NCBI RefSeq assembly: GCF_900156265.1
Contig: NZ_FTNE01000001.1
Coordinates: 117,248-181,247 of the forward strand
Origin: Acidiphilium rubrum
GTDB lineage: Bacteria; Pseudomonadota; Alphaproteobacteria; Acetobacterales; Acetobacteraceae
DNA: 64,000 nucleotides
Direction of reading: 5' to 3'
Shown here in pieces: positions 47,860 through 55,871 of this stretch; the stretch's first letter is position 1; each line of letters opens with the position of its first letter. A model generated the notes under the pieces. The model searched no databases. It worked only from the letters and a program-made list of their open reading frames with translations, and was not told where the DNA came from. A program made the translations under genes and the position numbers.

Positions 47860-48351
47860 ATGGCAAAACTTTTCGCCACCCGCAACGACATGCCGGCCAA
47901 CACCAAACACACCTCGATCGACCTGCTGAACGCCCGCTTGGCCGACAGCATCGATCTCGCCCTCGCGATCAAGCAGGCGCATTGGAACGTCAAAGGCCCG
48001 GATTTCATCGCAATCCACGAGTTCTTCGACAAACTGCGCAACGAGATCGATCCGCTGGTCGATGAAATGGCCGAACGCGTCGCCCAACTCGGCGGCACCG
48101 CTCTCGGCACCACGCAAACCGTGGCCAAAACCAGCAAACTTGCACCCTACCCGACCGATATCCACAGCACGACCGATCATCTGCACGCCCTGATCGAACG
48201 CTTCGGCGATGTCGGCAACGCGGTACGCAAGACCATCGATGAAACCGACGAAGCCGGCGACGCCGACACCGCCGATCTGTTGACCGGCGTGTCCCGCAAA
48301 CTCGACGAGTCGCTATGGTTCCTGGAATCCCACATCCAGACCAGAACCTGA
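47860..48351 (+). CDS. dps: DNA starvation/stationary phase protection protein Dps
   Basis: A 163-residue ferritin-like protein. The inter-subunit ferroxidase residues are all present at the E. coli Dps spacing: His41, His53, Asp57, Asp68 and Glu72, in QAHWNVKGPDF, AIHEFFDKLR and DPLVDEMAERV. Dps forms a 12-subunit shell that oxidises and stores iron using peroxide and compacts DNA, protecting the cell under stress. The N-terminus is short with a few Lys/Arg, so direct DNA binding may be modest. Its stop codon lies one base from the tail of the MFS gene on the other strand. Confidence 0.94.
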   Translation: MAKLFATRNDMPANTKHTSIDLLNARLADSIDLALAIKQAHWNVKGPDFIAIHEFFDKLRNEIDPLVDEMAERVAQLGGTALGTTQTVAKTSKLAPYPTDIHSTTDHLHALIERFGDVGNAVRKTIDETDEAGDADTADLLTGVSRKLDESLWFLESHIQTRT

Positions 48352-48352
48352 C

Positions 48353-49558
48353 CTACAGGCTGATCGTCTCCGGCCGCGACGCCCGCAACCCGAACCACAG
48401 CAGCGGGACCACCGTCGCGGCCACAAACGCCATCGCCGGCCACCATTGCCCGGTCGCCGCATGCAACGCGCCCATCCCCAGCGGCCCGGCAATCGATACC
48501 GCGTACCCGATCGTCTGCGAAAACGCCGAAAGCGCCATCGCCTCGGTCGGCCCGTTCGACCGCAGCACGATAAACGTCATCGCCAACGGAAACATCGCGC
48601 CCTGGCCGAGCCCGATCATCACAATCCACAGCCACGGCGCCGCGCCGGGTGCCACCATCAGCCCGATATACCCCAGCAGCGTCACCGCCAGTACCACGCT
48701 CGTCAAGCCGCGCTGATCCCGGCTGCGCGCCGCCAGACTCGGCGTGATCAACGTGGAAGGCAAAGCCACCAGCGTACTCACCGACAGCATCAACCCCGCC
48801 TCCGCCTGCGAAATCCCCACTTGGTGCAGCATCGCCGGCAACCACGACAGCACCGCGTAATAACCGAGCGATTGCAGCCCCATGAACATCGCCACCGCCC
48901 AGGCCAGCGGGCTGCGCGCCATCAGCGCAAGCCCGCCACCCCGATACTGCAACGGCGCCCGCGTCGCGCCATGCGCCAACTGCGGCAACCACACGACCAC
49001 CGCGATCACCGCCGGCCCCGCCCAGGCACCGAGCGCAAAACGCCAGCCCAGCGCGCTCGCCTGCGCCAACGGCACACTCACCCCCGCCGCCGTCGAGGCC
49101 GTGATATACAGCGTCGTGATATAAAGCCCGGTCACCAGCCCGACCCGCCCGGCAAAATCCCGCTTCACGATCGCCGGGATCAGCACGTTCCCCACCGCAA
49201 TCGCCGAACCGGCCAGCACCGTCCCGATAAACAGCGCCGGCGCCGCATCGATCAGGCGAATCGCCAGCCCCGCGCACAGCAGCGTCAAAACCCCCAGCAC
49301 CACCGTCTCCAGCCCGAACCGCCGCTGCAACGGCAGACTCACCGGCGCCAACGCCGCAAAACAGATCACCGGAATCGTCGCGAGCGCGATCAAGCCGAAA
49401 CTGCTCAACCCCAACGATGCCCCAATCGGCACCAGCAACGGCGAAACCGAGGTAATGCCCGGCCGCAGATTGGCCGCGATCAGCAACACCCCCGCCAGCA
49501 ACAGAACCTGCCGGCTGGACCACAGCCGGGGCGCCGCAATCGTCCTGGAATCAGACAC
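48353..49558 (-). CDS. MFS transporter, CynX/NimT-like
   Basis: A 401-residue membrane protein with about 12 hydrophobic segments. ANLRPGITSVSPLLVPIGASLGLS at the first segment is typical of the CynX/NimT (cyanate transporter / 2-nitroimidazole) family of the major facilitator superfamily. Substrates of such proteins are mostly unknown. The GTG at 49558 is chosen as start because it lies one base after the stop of the upstream dioxygenase gene and gives a short cytoplasmic N-terminus; a longer frame reaches into that gene. The two genes form a small operon. Confidence 0.85.
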   Translation of the reverse strand: MSDSRTIAAPRLWSSRQVLLLAGVLLIAANLRPGITSVSPLLVPIGASLGLSSFGLIALATIPVICFAALAPVSLPLQRRFGLETVVLGVLTLLCAGLAIRLIDAAPALFIGTVLAGSAIAVGNVLIPAIVKRDFAGRVGLVTGLYITTLYITASTAAGVSVPLAQASALGWRFALGAWAGPAVIAVVVWLPQLAHGATRAPLQYRGGGLALMARSPLAWAVAMFMGLQSLGYYAVLSWLPAMLHQVGISQAEAGLMLSVSTLVALPSTLITPSLAARSRDQRGLTSVVLAVTLLGYIGLMVAPGAAPWLWIVMIGLGQGAMFPLAMTFIVLRSNGPTEAMALSAFSQTIGYAVSIAGPLGMGALHAATGQWWPAMAFVAATVVPLLWFGLRASRPETISL

Positions 49559-49559
49559 G

Positions 49560-50201
49560 CTAGGCGGCCGGCAACAAGCGCTTGACCAGCGCCGATACGC
49601 GATGCCGGCGCATCTCATACTTCGCCTTGGCATCGGTCGTCATATAATTCAGCTGCACCGTATACCGCCGCCCGACAAAGCTGCGATGCCCATGCCAGGT
49701 CGTCGGCCCGTTCGGAAACACCAGCAGCGTACCATCCACCGGCGGCACCTCCACCGCATAATCCTCCAGATCATTCGGACCCCGCAGCAGCCGCAGACAC
49801 CCATCCTGGCGCGCCCACGCCTCGCTCGCCGGGTTGAGATACAACAGCACCGTCACCCGCTTGGCCACCGAATCACAATGGATCTGCCCATCCCGCTCGC
49901 CAGTCTGCCCACGCAACGTGATCATCACCGGCGCACCCGCCAAATCGAGCCCAAATTTCTCGGCAATCACCCGGCGAAACGCATCGCCCTTCATCTCCCG
50001 CGTCAAAGCCGCCGCATCCGCGCCCAGCTTGACCGACTCGATCGGAAAACTGCCCCGGCTGCCCAGCGCCGGCAACCCGGCCACCACACCAGCCAGCCGC
50101 TCCGGCCGCACAAACCCACGCATCACCACATGGTCGAACGGATCGCGCGCCACCGGCGTCGCCGCCAACCCCGCAAGATCAAGAATGCTGCTGTCGCTCA
50201 T
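49560..50201 (-). CDS. 2-oxoglutarate/Fe(II)-dependent dioxygenase family protein
   Basis: A 213-residue protein with a double-stranded beta-helix iron site. It has H-x-D at His108/Asp110 in GQIHCDSVAKR, a distal histidine in TTWHGHRSFVG (about 170-172), and an arginine in RRYTVQLNYM for 2-oxoglutarate binding. Such enzymes hydroxylate small molecules or proteins. This one resembles the short 2OG-Fe(II) oxygenases of alphaproteobacteria. The ATG at 50201 gives MSDSSILDLAGLA; an upstream alternative at 50243 is not supported. It is cotranscribed with the MFS gene, whose start lies one base downstream, so a modified small molecule may be exported. That link is inference. Confidence 0.82.
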   Translation of the reverse strand: MSDSSILDLAGLAATPVARDPFDHVVMRGFVRPERLAGVVAGLPALGSRGSFPIESVKLGADAAALTREMKGDAFRRVIAEKFGLDLAGAPVMITLRGQTGERDGQIHCDSVAKRVTVLLYLNPASEAWARQDGCLRLLRGPNDLEDYAVEVPPVDGTLLVFPNGPTTWHGHRSFVGRRYTVQLNYMTTDAKAKYEMRRHRVSALVKRLLPAA

Positions 50202-50277
50202 GGTCTGGCTTTCGTTGAATAGGCACCGCGGCCGATCACACATATAACGCCACCTTCATACAGTACGAGGAGACCCA

Positions 50278-50688
50278 ATGAAAACCACGCAGCGCGGCAC
50301 GTCAGACATCGGTATTTTGCTGGGACGCCTCGCCCTCGCAACCGTCTTCCTCCAGGCCGGACTCAGTAAACTCATGGGCTGGCCCGGCATCGTCCACCTG
50401 CTCACCCACCTGCACGCGCCATACCCCACACTCGGCGGCATCATCGCCATCGCCTGCGAACTCGCCGGCGGCCTCATGGTCGCCCTCGGCCTGCGCGCCC
50501 GCATCGGCGCCCTCATCCTCATCCTCTTCACCCTCGGCGCCAATTGGCTCACCCACCGCTTCTGGCTGATGCACGGCCCCGCCGCCGCCGCCGCCGAAAT
50601 CCAGTGCTTCCTCGACCTCTCCATCTGCGGCGGCCTGCTCATCCTCGCCTCAACCGGCCCCGGTCGCTTCGCCGTCGATCGCCGCTGA
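50278..50688 (+). CDS. DoxX family membrane protein
   Basis: A 136-residue protein with four membrane segments. It begins DIGILLGRLALATVFLQAGLSKLMGW, the DoxX/DoxD opening, followed by IACELAGGLMVALGLRARIGALILI. Family members have been linked to thiosulfate oxidation or redox balance, but most are uncharacterised. GAGGAG precedes the ATG. The gene is divergent from the dioxygenase and ends 19 bases before structured element 1. Confidence 0.85.
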   Translation: MKTTQRGTSDIGILLGRLALATVFLQAGLSKLMGWPGIVHLLTHLHAPYPTLGGIIAIACELAGGLMVALGLRARIGALILILFTLGANWLTHRFWLMHGPAAAAAEIQCFLDLSICGGLLILASTGPGRFAVDRR

Positions 50689-50707
50689 TGATGGGGGGAT
50701 GGCTGAG

Positions 50708-50909
50708 GTCAAGAAGGCCAGGGGGCTCTGCCCCCTGGACCCCCGTTAAAGGCGGAGCCTTTAAAATCCATTAGTTTTAGGGGTAGGGAGGGCGGCTACC
50801 GGGCTCTTCAACACTATCGCCTGGACGCCCTCCCTACCCCTAAAACTAGCGGGTTCTAAGGGCTGAGCCCTTAGCGGGGTCCAGGGGCAGAGCCCCTGGC
50901 CTTCTTGAC
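50708..50909. repeat. 202-bp multi-hairpin inverted-repeat element, copy 1
   Basis: The outer arms 50708-50724 and 50893-50909 are perfect complements. Inside are two small hairpins on the left (50718-50738; 50746-50764), a 23-bp perfect central inverted repeat (50772-50794 with 50826-50848, 31-base spacer), and two small hairpins on the right (50856-50874; 50881-50899). It lies between the 3' ends of doxX and rpsU. The same architecture and length recur at 52679-52880. No coding frame is present. It may act as a bidirectional terminator or be a miniature mobile element. Confidence 0.9.
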
Positions 50910-50942
50910 TTAACCCATCCCACCCCATCACCCGCGCACGAC

Positions 50943-50969
50943 AAAAAGCGCGGCGTTGCGGCCGCGCTT
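50943..50969 (-). terminator. Intrinsic terminator after rpsU
   Basis: On the minus strand AAGCGCGGC pairs with GCCGCGCTT around a 6-base loop and is followed by TTT. It lies 27 bases after the rpsU stop. Confidence 0.85.
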
Positions 50970-50995
50970 CGTCGAACCCAGCAATCAGTCGTAGA

Positions 50996-51199
50996 TCAGA
51001 AGCCTTCGCGTTCGATCCGCTTGCGCTCCATCTTGCGGGCGCGGCGCACGGCTTCGGCGGCTTCACGAGCGCGACGCTCGGACGGTTTTTCGTAATGGCG
51101 GCGCAACTTCATTTCGCGGAACACGCCTTCACGCTGAAGCTTCTTTTTCAGCGCCTTCAGCGCCTGATCGACATTGTTGTCACGAACGAGAACTTGCAC
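50996..51199 (-). CDS. rpsU: 30S ribosomal protein S21
   Basis: A 67-residue basic protein. The sequence from [20 protein letters not shown] through [19 protein letters not shown] to the Arg-rich end is bS21 throughout. The GTG at 51199 gives the family start MQVLVRDNN; another in-frame GTG at 51211 is possible. S21 sits near the mRNA exit channel and helps base pairing at the start of translation. It is transcribed divergently from def and followed by its own terminator. Confidence 0.94.
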   Translation of the reverse strand: MQVLVRDNNVDQALKALKKKLQREGVFREMKLRRHYEKPSERRAREAAEAVRRARKMERKRIEREGF

Positions 51200-51432
51200 T
51201 TGGCCCGACACTCCGTTGCTGGTGAAGTAGAAAAAGGGTGATAGACGATTGGTAAAAAACAAGAAAAAGCCGCGCCATGGCAAGCGCAGCCGACGAACGG
51301 GCCGATCTGGATTCGGCTCATGCGCAGCGGTATACCAAAAATCCCAGCTTTGCCAACCTCAACGCCCCGAAATTCACCCGATTTCGCGCAGGGCCAGTTT
51401 GCGAAACGCGCCAACTGCGCCATTTGTGCATC

Positions 51433-51993
51433 ATGGCGATCCTCAAACTGGCCCGCATGGGCCACCCCGTTCTGCTCACCCGCGCCGATCCGGTGGCTGA
51501 CCCCACCGCGCCGGAAATCCGCCGCCTGCTCGCCGATATGATCGAAACCCTCGACGATGCCGGCGGCGTCGGCCTCGCAGCACCGCAGGTTCACGTGCCC
51601 CTCCGCCTGTTCATCTATAAAGTGCCGGAACGCCGGGTCTCAACCATCGAAGGCGATGAGCCCCGCGGCCTCAGCGCCGTCATCAACCCTGAACTCACCC
51701 TGCTCGACGGCGATCCGGTCGAAGATTGGGAAGGTTGCCTCTCCATTCCCGGCATGACCGCGCTGATCCCCCGCGCCGCGCGCCTCATCCTCACCGGCAC
51801 CGATGCCAGCGGTGCCAAATTCACCCGCCAAGCCGCCGGCTTCCACGCCCGCGTCATCCAGCACGAGGCCGACCATCTCGACGGCATCCTCTACCCCACC
51901 CGCATGACCGACCTGCGCATGATCGGCTTTACCGACGAAATCACCAAATTCCGCGAGGATATCCTGGCGGCCCACCACAATCCCACCCTTTGA
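51433..51993 (+). CDS. def: Peptide deformylase
   Basis: A 186-residue metalloenzyme that removes the formyl group from nascent proteins. All three motifs are present: GGVGLAAPQ at 44-52, EGCLS at 100-104 with metal ligand Cys102, and QHEADHLDG with His144, Glu145 and His148. The start at 51433 yields MAILKLARMGHPVL, the family start; the frame upstream to 51277 is unlike any deformylase. It is followed 28 bases later by coq9. Confidence 0.94.
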   Translation: MAILKLARMGHPVLLTRADPVADPTAPEIRRLLADMIETLDDAGGVGLAAPQVHVPLRLFIYKVPERRVSTIEGDEPRGLSAVINPELTLLDGDPVEDWEGCLSIPGMTALIPRAARLILTGTDASGAKFTRQAAGFHARVIQHEADHLDGILYPTRMTDLRMIGFTDEITKFREDILAAHHNPTL

Positions 51994-52021
51994 CCCCGAC
52001 CCAGCCCCGGAGATCGACCCG

Positions 52022-52666
52022 ATGAACCCGTGCGACACCATGCTGGCGGACGACGAAGCAATCATCCGCGCCCTGCTGAACGAAGTGCCGTTCGACGGCT
52101 GGACCCGCACCGCCCTGCGCCGCGCCCTCGCCGCCTGCAACCGCGACCCCGACGATGCCGCCTTCCTCTTCCCCGGCGGCGCCGCCGACATGATCGAAGC
52201 CTGGGCCTGCCTCGCCGATCGCGACATGGAGGCCGCAGCCCTCGCCGCCGACCTCGCCGCCTACCGCACCCCCGCCCGCGTCCGCGCCATCATCTCCCTC
52301 CGCTTCGAACAAAACCGCCCGCACCGCGAAGCCATCGGCCGCGCCGTCGCCGTGCTCGCCCTGCCCCATAACGCCAAACGCGCCGCCACCATCACCGCCC
52401 GCACCGTCGATGCCATCTGGCACGCCGCCGGCGATCGCTCCGCCGACTTCGCCTGGTACACGAAACGCACCCTGCTCGCCGGCGTCTACACCAGCACCCT
52501 GCTGTTCTGGCTGCGCGATCTGTCCGAGTCCGATGAAGATACCATTGCCTTCCTCGACCGCCGCCTCGATAACGTCGCCACCATCGGCAAAACCCGCAAA
52601 GCCATCACCTCCAAACTCCGCCCGCCACGCCCATGGTTCATGAAGACCAGGGGGGATCGGGCGTGA
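52022..52666 (+). CDS. coq9: COQ9 family ubiquinone biosynthesis protein
   Basis: A 214-residue TetR-fold-derived lipid-binding protein. The conserved COQ9 features are an N-terminal helix with FDGWTRTALRRAL, then AAFLFPGGAADMIEAW, and the diagnostic C-terminal block FAWYTKRTLLAGVYTSTLLFWL with FLDRRLDNV. COQ9 presents polyprenyl ring intermediates to the COQ7 hydroxylase. It is restricted to alphaproteobacteria and mitochondria, which supports the taxonomic call. It converges with ubiH across structured element 2, so two ubiquinone genes face each other. Confidence 0.9.
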   Translation: MNPCDTMLADDEAIIRALLNEVPFDGWTRTALRRALAACNRDPDDAAFLFPGGAADMIEAWACLADRDMEAAALAADLAAYRTPARVRAIISLRFEQNRPHREAIGRAVAVLALPHNAKRAATITARTVDAIWHAAGDRSADFAWYTKRTLLAGVYTSTLLFWLRDLSESDEDTIAFLDRRLDNVATIGKTRKAITSKLRPPRPWFMKTRGDRA

Positions 52667-52678
52667 GAACGGGGAAAA

Positions 52679-52880
52679 TAAGGAAGGCCAGGGGGCTCTG
52701 CCCCCTGGACCCCCGTTAAAGGCGGAGCCTTTAAAATCCACTAGTTTTAGGCAAGGGGAGGGCGCTGCCTCGGTAGTTCCGCTGATCTGGCCTGGACAGC
52801 CCTCCCCTTGCCTAAAACTAAAGGGTTCTAAGGGCTGCGCCCTTAGCGGGGTCCAGGGGCGGAGCCCCTGGCCTTCCTTA
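52679..52880. repeat. 202-bp multi-hairpin inverted-repeat element, copy 2
   Basis: It has the same length and order of hairpins as copy 1 and lies between the 3' ends of coq9 and ubiH. The central inverted repeat is 22 bp (52742-52763 with 52799-52820). The first 10 or so bases of each central arm match copy 1 (TAGTTTTAGG), but the inner part is different (GCAAGGGGAGGGC rather than GGGTAGGGAGGGCG), and the partner arm is changed to match. The outer ends also differ (TAAGGAAGG rather than GTCAAGAAGG), again with complementary change on the other side. Confidence 0.9.
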
Positions 52881-52891
52881 CTTCCTCATCC

Positions 52892-54088
52892 TCACCCCCG
52901 ACCCCCAAGTCCCATGGCCGTGCGCATGAAGGCGCGTTTGAGGCGTGGCATGCGGTTGACGGCGGCGAGGCCGAGGTCGCGGGCGAGGCGGATGGGGGGT
53001 GAGTTGGTGGAGAACAGGCGGTCGAGTGTATCGGTGGCGGCGAGCATCATCAGGTTATCGGGGCGGCGGGCTTGTTGGTAGCGGGCGAGCAGTGCGGGTG
53101 ATCCGGGGTCATCGGTGGTGGCGAGCAGGCGGGTGAGGGCGATTGCGTCGCGCAGGCCGAGGTTGAGGCCTTGTCCGGCGATCGGGTGGATGCCGTGGGC
53201 GGAGTCACCGACCAGGGCGAGGCGGGTGGCGAAGTAGCGGTGGGCGTGCAGGGCGGAGAGTGGGTAGGTCCAGCGTTTGCCGACCAGGCGGATGGTGCCG
53301 AGGTGGCTGCCCAGGCGGCGGGCGACTTCGGTGGTGAAGCGGGCATCGTCCATGGTGGCGAGGCGTTGGGCGATGGCGTGGGATTCGGTGAACACGATGG
53401 CGGAGATATGGGCATTGTCGGCATCGGTCATCGGCAGTTGGGCGAAGGGGCCGCCGGGCAGGAAATGTTCGAGGGCGACGTTGCCGTGTGGCCGTTCGTG
53501 GCTGATGGCGCAGACGACGGCGCTTTGGCGGTAGGCGAAGCGGGTGACGGCGATGCCGGCTTCGGCGCGCAGGCTGCTCATTTTCCCATCGGCCGCGATC
53601 ACAAGGCGTGCGCGATAGGTACCGGCACCGCTGACCGCGACTGTCGCATGATCATCGTGCCGGGTGACGTGTGCCGTGGCGGGGGCGTGCAGAACGATGT
53701 TGGACTCCGCGAGGCGACGGTTGATCGCCATGCGCAGGGCGCGGGCTTCGACGATCCAGCCGAACGGGTCATTGCCGACGTCGCGATGGTCGAAGTGCAG
53801 GAACATGGGTGAGGCGGGCCGGCCGGGTTTGCCGTCGGAGACCCGGATTTGTTCGATCGGGCAGGGGGCGAAGGGCAGGGCGTCCCACAATCCGGCGTCA
53901 TCGAGCAGCGTGCGCGATCCGGCGGCGATGGCGTAGGCCCGGCCGTCGAAATCCGGATGTTCCATCGGCGGCAGGGCGGCGCGGTCGACCAGCAGGACCG
54001 AGCGTCCCGTGTCGGCAAGCGCGAGGGCGAGGGCGGCACCGACCGGCCCGGCGCCGATGATGGCGATATCGACTTGATTCTTCGTCAT
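52892..54088 (-). CDS. ubiH: UbiH/UbiF/VisC/COQ6 family FAD-dependent monooxygenase
   Basis: A 398-residue flavoprotein hydroxylase. It has the FAD Rossmann motif IIGAGPVGAALALALAD, then DGRAYAIAAGSRTLLDDAG with the DGRAxAI phrase specific to the ubiquinone group. It also has the GD motif VGDSAHGIHPIAGQGLNLGLRD. It hydroxylates the aromatic ring of ubiquinone precursors; the exact ring position (UbiH, UbiF or UbiI/L/M type) cannot be decided. The start at 54088 gives MTKNQVDIAIIGAG. A 6-bp inverted repeat lies 12 bases upstream. It pairs functionally with coq9 on the other side of element 2. Confidence 0.88.
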   Translation of the reverse strand: MTKNQVDIAIIGAGPVGAALALALADTGRSVLLVDRAALPPMEHPDFDGRAYAIAAGSRTLLDDAGLWDALPFAPCPIEQIRVSDGKPGRPASPMFLHFDHRDVGNDPFGWIVEARALRMAINRRLAESNIVLHAPATAHVTRHDDHATVAVSGAGTYRARLVIAADGKMSSLRAEAGIAVTRFAYRQSAVVCAISHERPHGNVALEHFLPGGPFAQLPMTDADNAHISAIVFTESHAIAQRLATMDDARFTTEVARRLGSHLGTIRLVGKRWTYPLSALHAHRYFATRLALVGDSAHGIHPIAGQGLNLGLRDAIALTRLLATTDDPGSPALLARYQQARRPDNLMMLAATDTLDRLFSTNSPPIRLARDLGLAAVNRMPRLKRAFMRTAMGLGGRG

Positions 54089-54100
54089 TCCCCGTATGTC

Positions 54101-54120
54101 GCACGTCTTGCGTAACGTGC
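54101..54120. promoter_or_regulatory. GCACGT/ACGTGC inverted repeat between ubiH and amtB
   Basis: GCACGT and ACGTGC arms are separated by 8 bases, about 160 bases upstream of the sigma-54-type promoter of amtB. The half-sites resemble those of NtrC (GCAC/GTGC), but the spacing is longer than the usual 7 bases between GCAC and GTGC. It is a possible upstream activator site, or an operator for ubiH. Confidence 0.35.
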
Positions 54121-54276
54121 AAGTTCCAAGACTGACCGCACGGTCTCGTGATAACCGCCGACATTGCGGCGCGATTGCCGGTTGATTGACCAGTAATCTG
54201 CTTAATTCGTGATCAATGTCGCGTCCGATGTAAAAATTGGATGAAGCTTTCGTAAGCGCCGGGTCCGCATGAAATG

Positions 54277-54294
54277 TTTGGCATGAATTCTGCA
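54277..54294 (+). promoter_or_regulatory. Sigma-54-type promoter of amtB
   Basis: TTTGGCATGAATTCTGCA contains GG at 54280-54281 and GC at 54292-54293 with exactly 10 bases between, as in -24/-12 promoters (TGGCAN7TTGC type). It lies 90 bases before the amtB start. The ammonium transporter is a classic nitrogen-controlled target, which makes the match meaningful. Confidence 0.6.
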
Positions 54295-54383
54295 TGGTAT
54301 TGCATGAACGGCGCCTGGGCGTCGTCGTGCGGCTGCGTCCGCGGCCGTTAATGATCGCTGGGAAGCATGGAGACGAATAGACA

Positions 54384-55739
54384 ATGGCACTGATACCCTC
54401 CCCCGCCTGGCTCGATACCGGAGACAACGCCTGGCAGATGACGTCGGGCGTGTTGGTCGGTCTGATGAGCATTCCGGGCCTTGCCGCGCTGTATGGCGGC
54501 GTGGTCAAGAAAAAATGGGCGATCAATTCCGCCTTCATGGTGTTCTATGCCTTCGCCGCCGTCCTCATCGTGTGGGTGCTCTGGGCCTACAACATGAGTT
54601 TCGGGCCGCATTGGCTGCATGTCGGCAAGGATTACTTCCTCGGCATTCCACACCCAACCACCTCGGCCGCCGATCTGGAAAAGCAGGCGATCATTCCGGA
54701 TGCCGCAGGCGGCATGCCGCCGCTGGCCTTCCCGATGTCCACCATGGTCTGGTTCCAGTTCGTCTTCGCCGCCATCACGGTGATCATTCTGGCCGGTGCG
54801 GTGCTCGGCCGCATGAGCTTCAAGGCGTGGATGATTTTCGTGCCGCTGTGGATGACCTTCATCTACACGATCGGCGCCTTCTCGCTCTGGGGCGGCGGCT
54901 GGCTCGGCCAGTTGGGCGTGGTCGACTATTCGGGCGGCTATGTCATTCATTTGACCGCGGCAGCCTCGGGCTACACGGCGGCGGCGGTGATCGGTCCGCG
55001 TCTGGCGCGCGATCGTGAAAGCTTCCACCCCAACTCGCTGCTGATCACCTTGATCGGTGCGGGTCTGCTCTGGCTCGGCTGGTCCGGCTTCAACGGCGGT
55101 GACCCGTATTTCGCCAATATGGATGCCTCGGCCGCGGTGCTGAACACCAACGTCACAACCGCCGCCGCCCTGCTGACCTGGCTCGCCCTCGATGTCATGT
55201 CGTTCGGCCTGCCTTCGGTGCTCGGTGCGGTCAACGGCATGATCTGCGGCCTGGTCGCGATTACGCCGGCAGCCGGCTACATCAACGGCACCGAGGCCAT
55301 CGTGCTCGGCATCGTCGCCTCGCTGGTGCCCTGGTTCACCTGGAACAAGCTCGGCAAAATGGCGTTCATGCGCAAGGTCGATGACACGTTGGGCGTCATT
55401 CACACCCACGGCGTGGCCGCGCTGATCGGCGGCATCGGCACCGGTATCCTCGCGAACCCGCACATGATCGAGTATATCGGCACGCAAAAGGACAGCAACG
55501 TCAACGTGACAGGCTGGCTCTATGGCAATTTCCATCAGGTCCTGCTGCAAATCTATGGTGCCGCCTACATCATCGTCATCAACGTGATCGGCACCTTCAT
55601 CCTGCTTAAGCTGATCGGGTTGGTGGTGCCGCTGCGGATGGACGAAGAAATGCTGAAAATGGGCGACGAAGCCGCCCATGGCGAAGAAGCCTACGCGATC
55701 TACGCCGATGGCCAGAAAGTCCCGGTGATGGGCGACTGA
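54384..55739 (+). CDS. amtB: Ammonium transporter
   Basis: A 451-residue membrane protein with about eleven hydrophobic segments. It starts WLDTGDNAWQMTSGVLVGLMSIPGLAALYGGVV, as Amt proteins do, and carries the later signature segments DYSGGYVIHLTAAASGYTAA and HTHGVAALIGGIGTG with the conserved twin pore histidines. It moves ammonium across the inner membrane. The usual partner glnK, which gates AmtB, is not next to it. A -24/-12 promoter upstream indicates nitrogen control. A strong terminator follows the stop. Confidence 0.93.
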   Translation: MALIPSPAWLDTGDNAWQMTSGVLVGLMSIPGLAALYGGVVKKKWAINSAFMVFYAFAAVLIVWVLWAYNMSFGPHWLHVGKDYFLGIPHPTTSAADLEKQAIIPDAAGGMPPLAFPMSTMVWFQFVFAAITVIILAGAVLGRMSFKAWMIFVPLWMTFIYTIGAFSLWGGGWLGQLGVVDYSGGYVIHLTAAASGYTAAAVIGPRLARDRESFHPNSLLITLIGAGLLWLGWSGFNGGDPYFANMDASAAVLNTNVTTAAALLTWLALDVMSFGLPSVLGAVNGMICGLVAITPAAGYINGTEAIVLGIVASLVPWFTWNKLGKMAFMRKVDDTLGVIHTHGVAALIGGIGTGILANPHMIEYIGTQKDSNVNVTGWLYGNFHQVLLQIYGAAYIIVINVIGTFILLKLIGLVVPLRMDEEMLKMGDEAAHGEEAYAIYADGQKVPVMGD

Positions 55740-55769
55740 TCAGGCGCGCGCCACCCCGATCGACGGCAG

Positions 55770-55804
55770 CGGCCGGGTGCTTTCGAGCGCCCGGCCGTTT
55801 TGCT
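55770..55804 (+). terminator. Intrinsic terminator after amtB
   Basis: A 12-bp stem (55770-55781 with 55786-55797, one T-G) with a TTCG tetraloop is followed by TTTTGCTTT. It lies 30 bases after the amtB stop. Confidence 0.9.
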
Positions 55805-55871
55805 TTGTGGAATCAGGTGGATTTGGGTTATAGTTCATACCCAACCTGCATAGCCGGAGCCCAATCACCCG

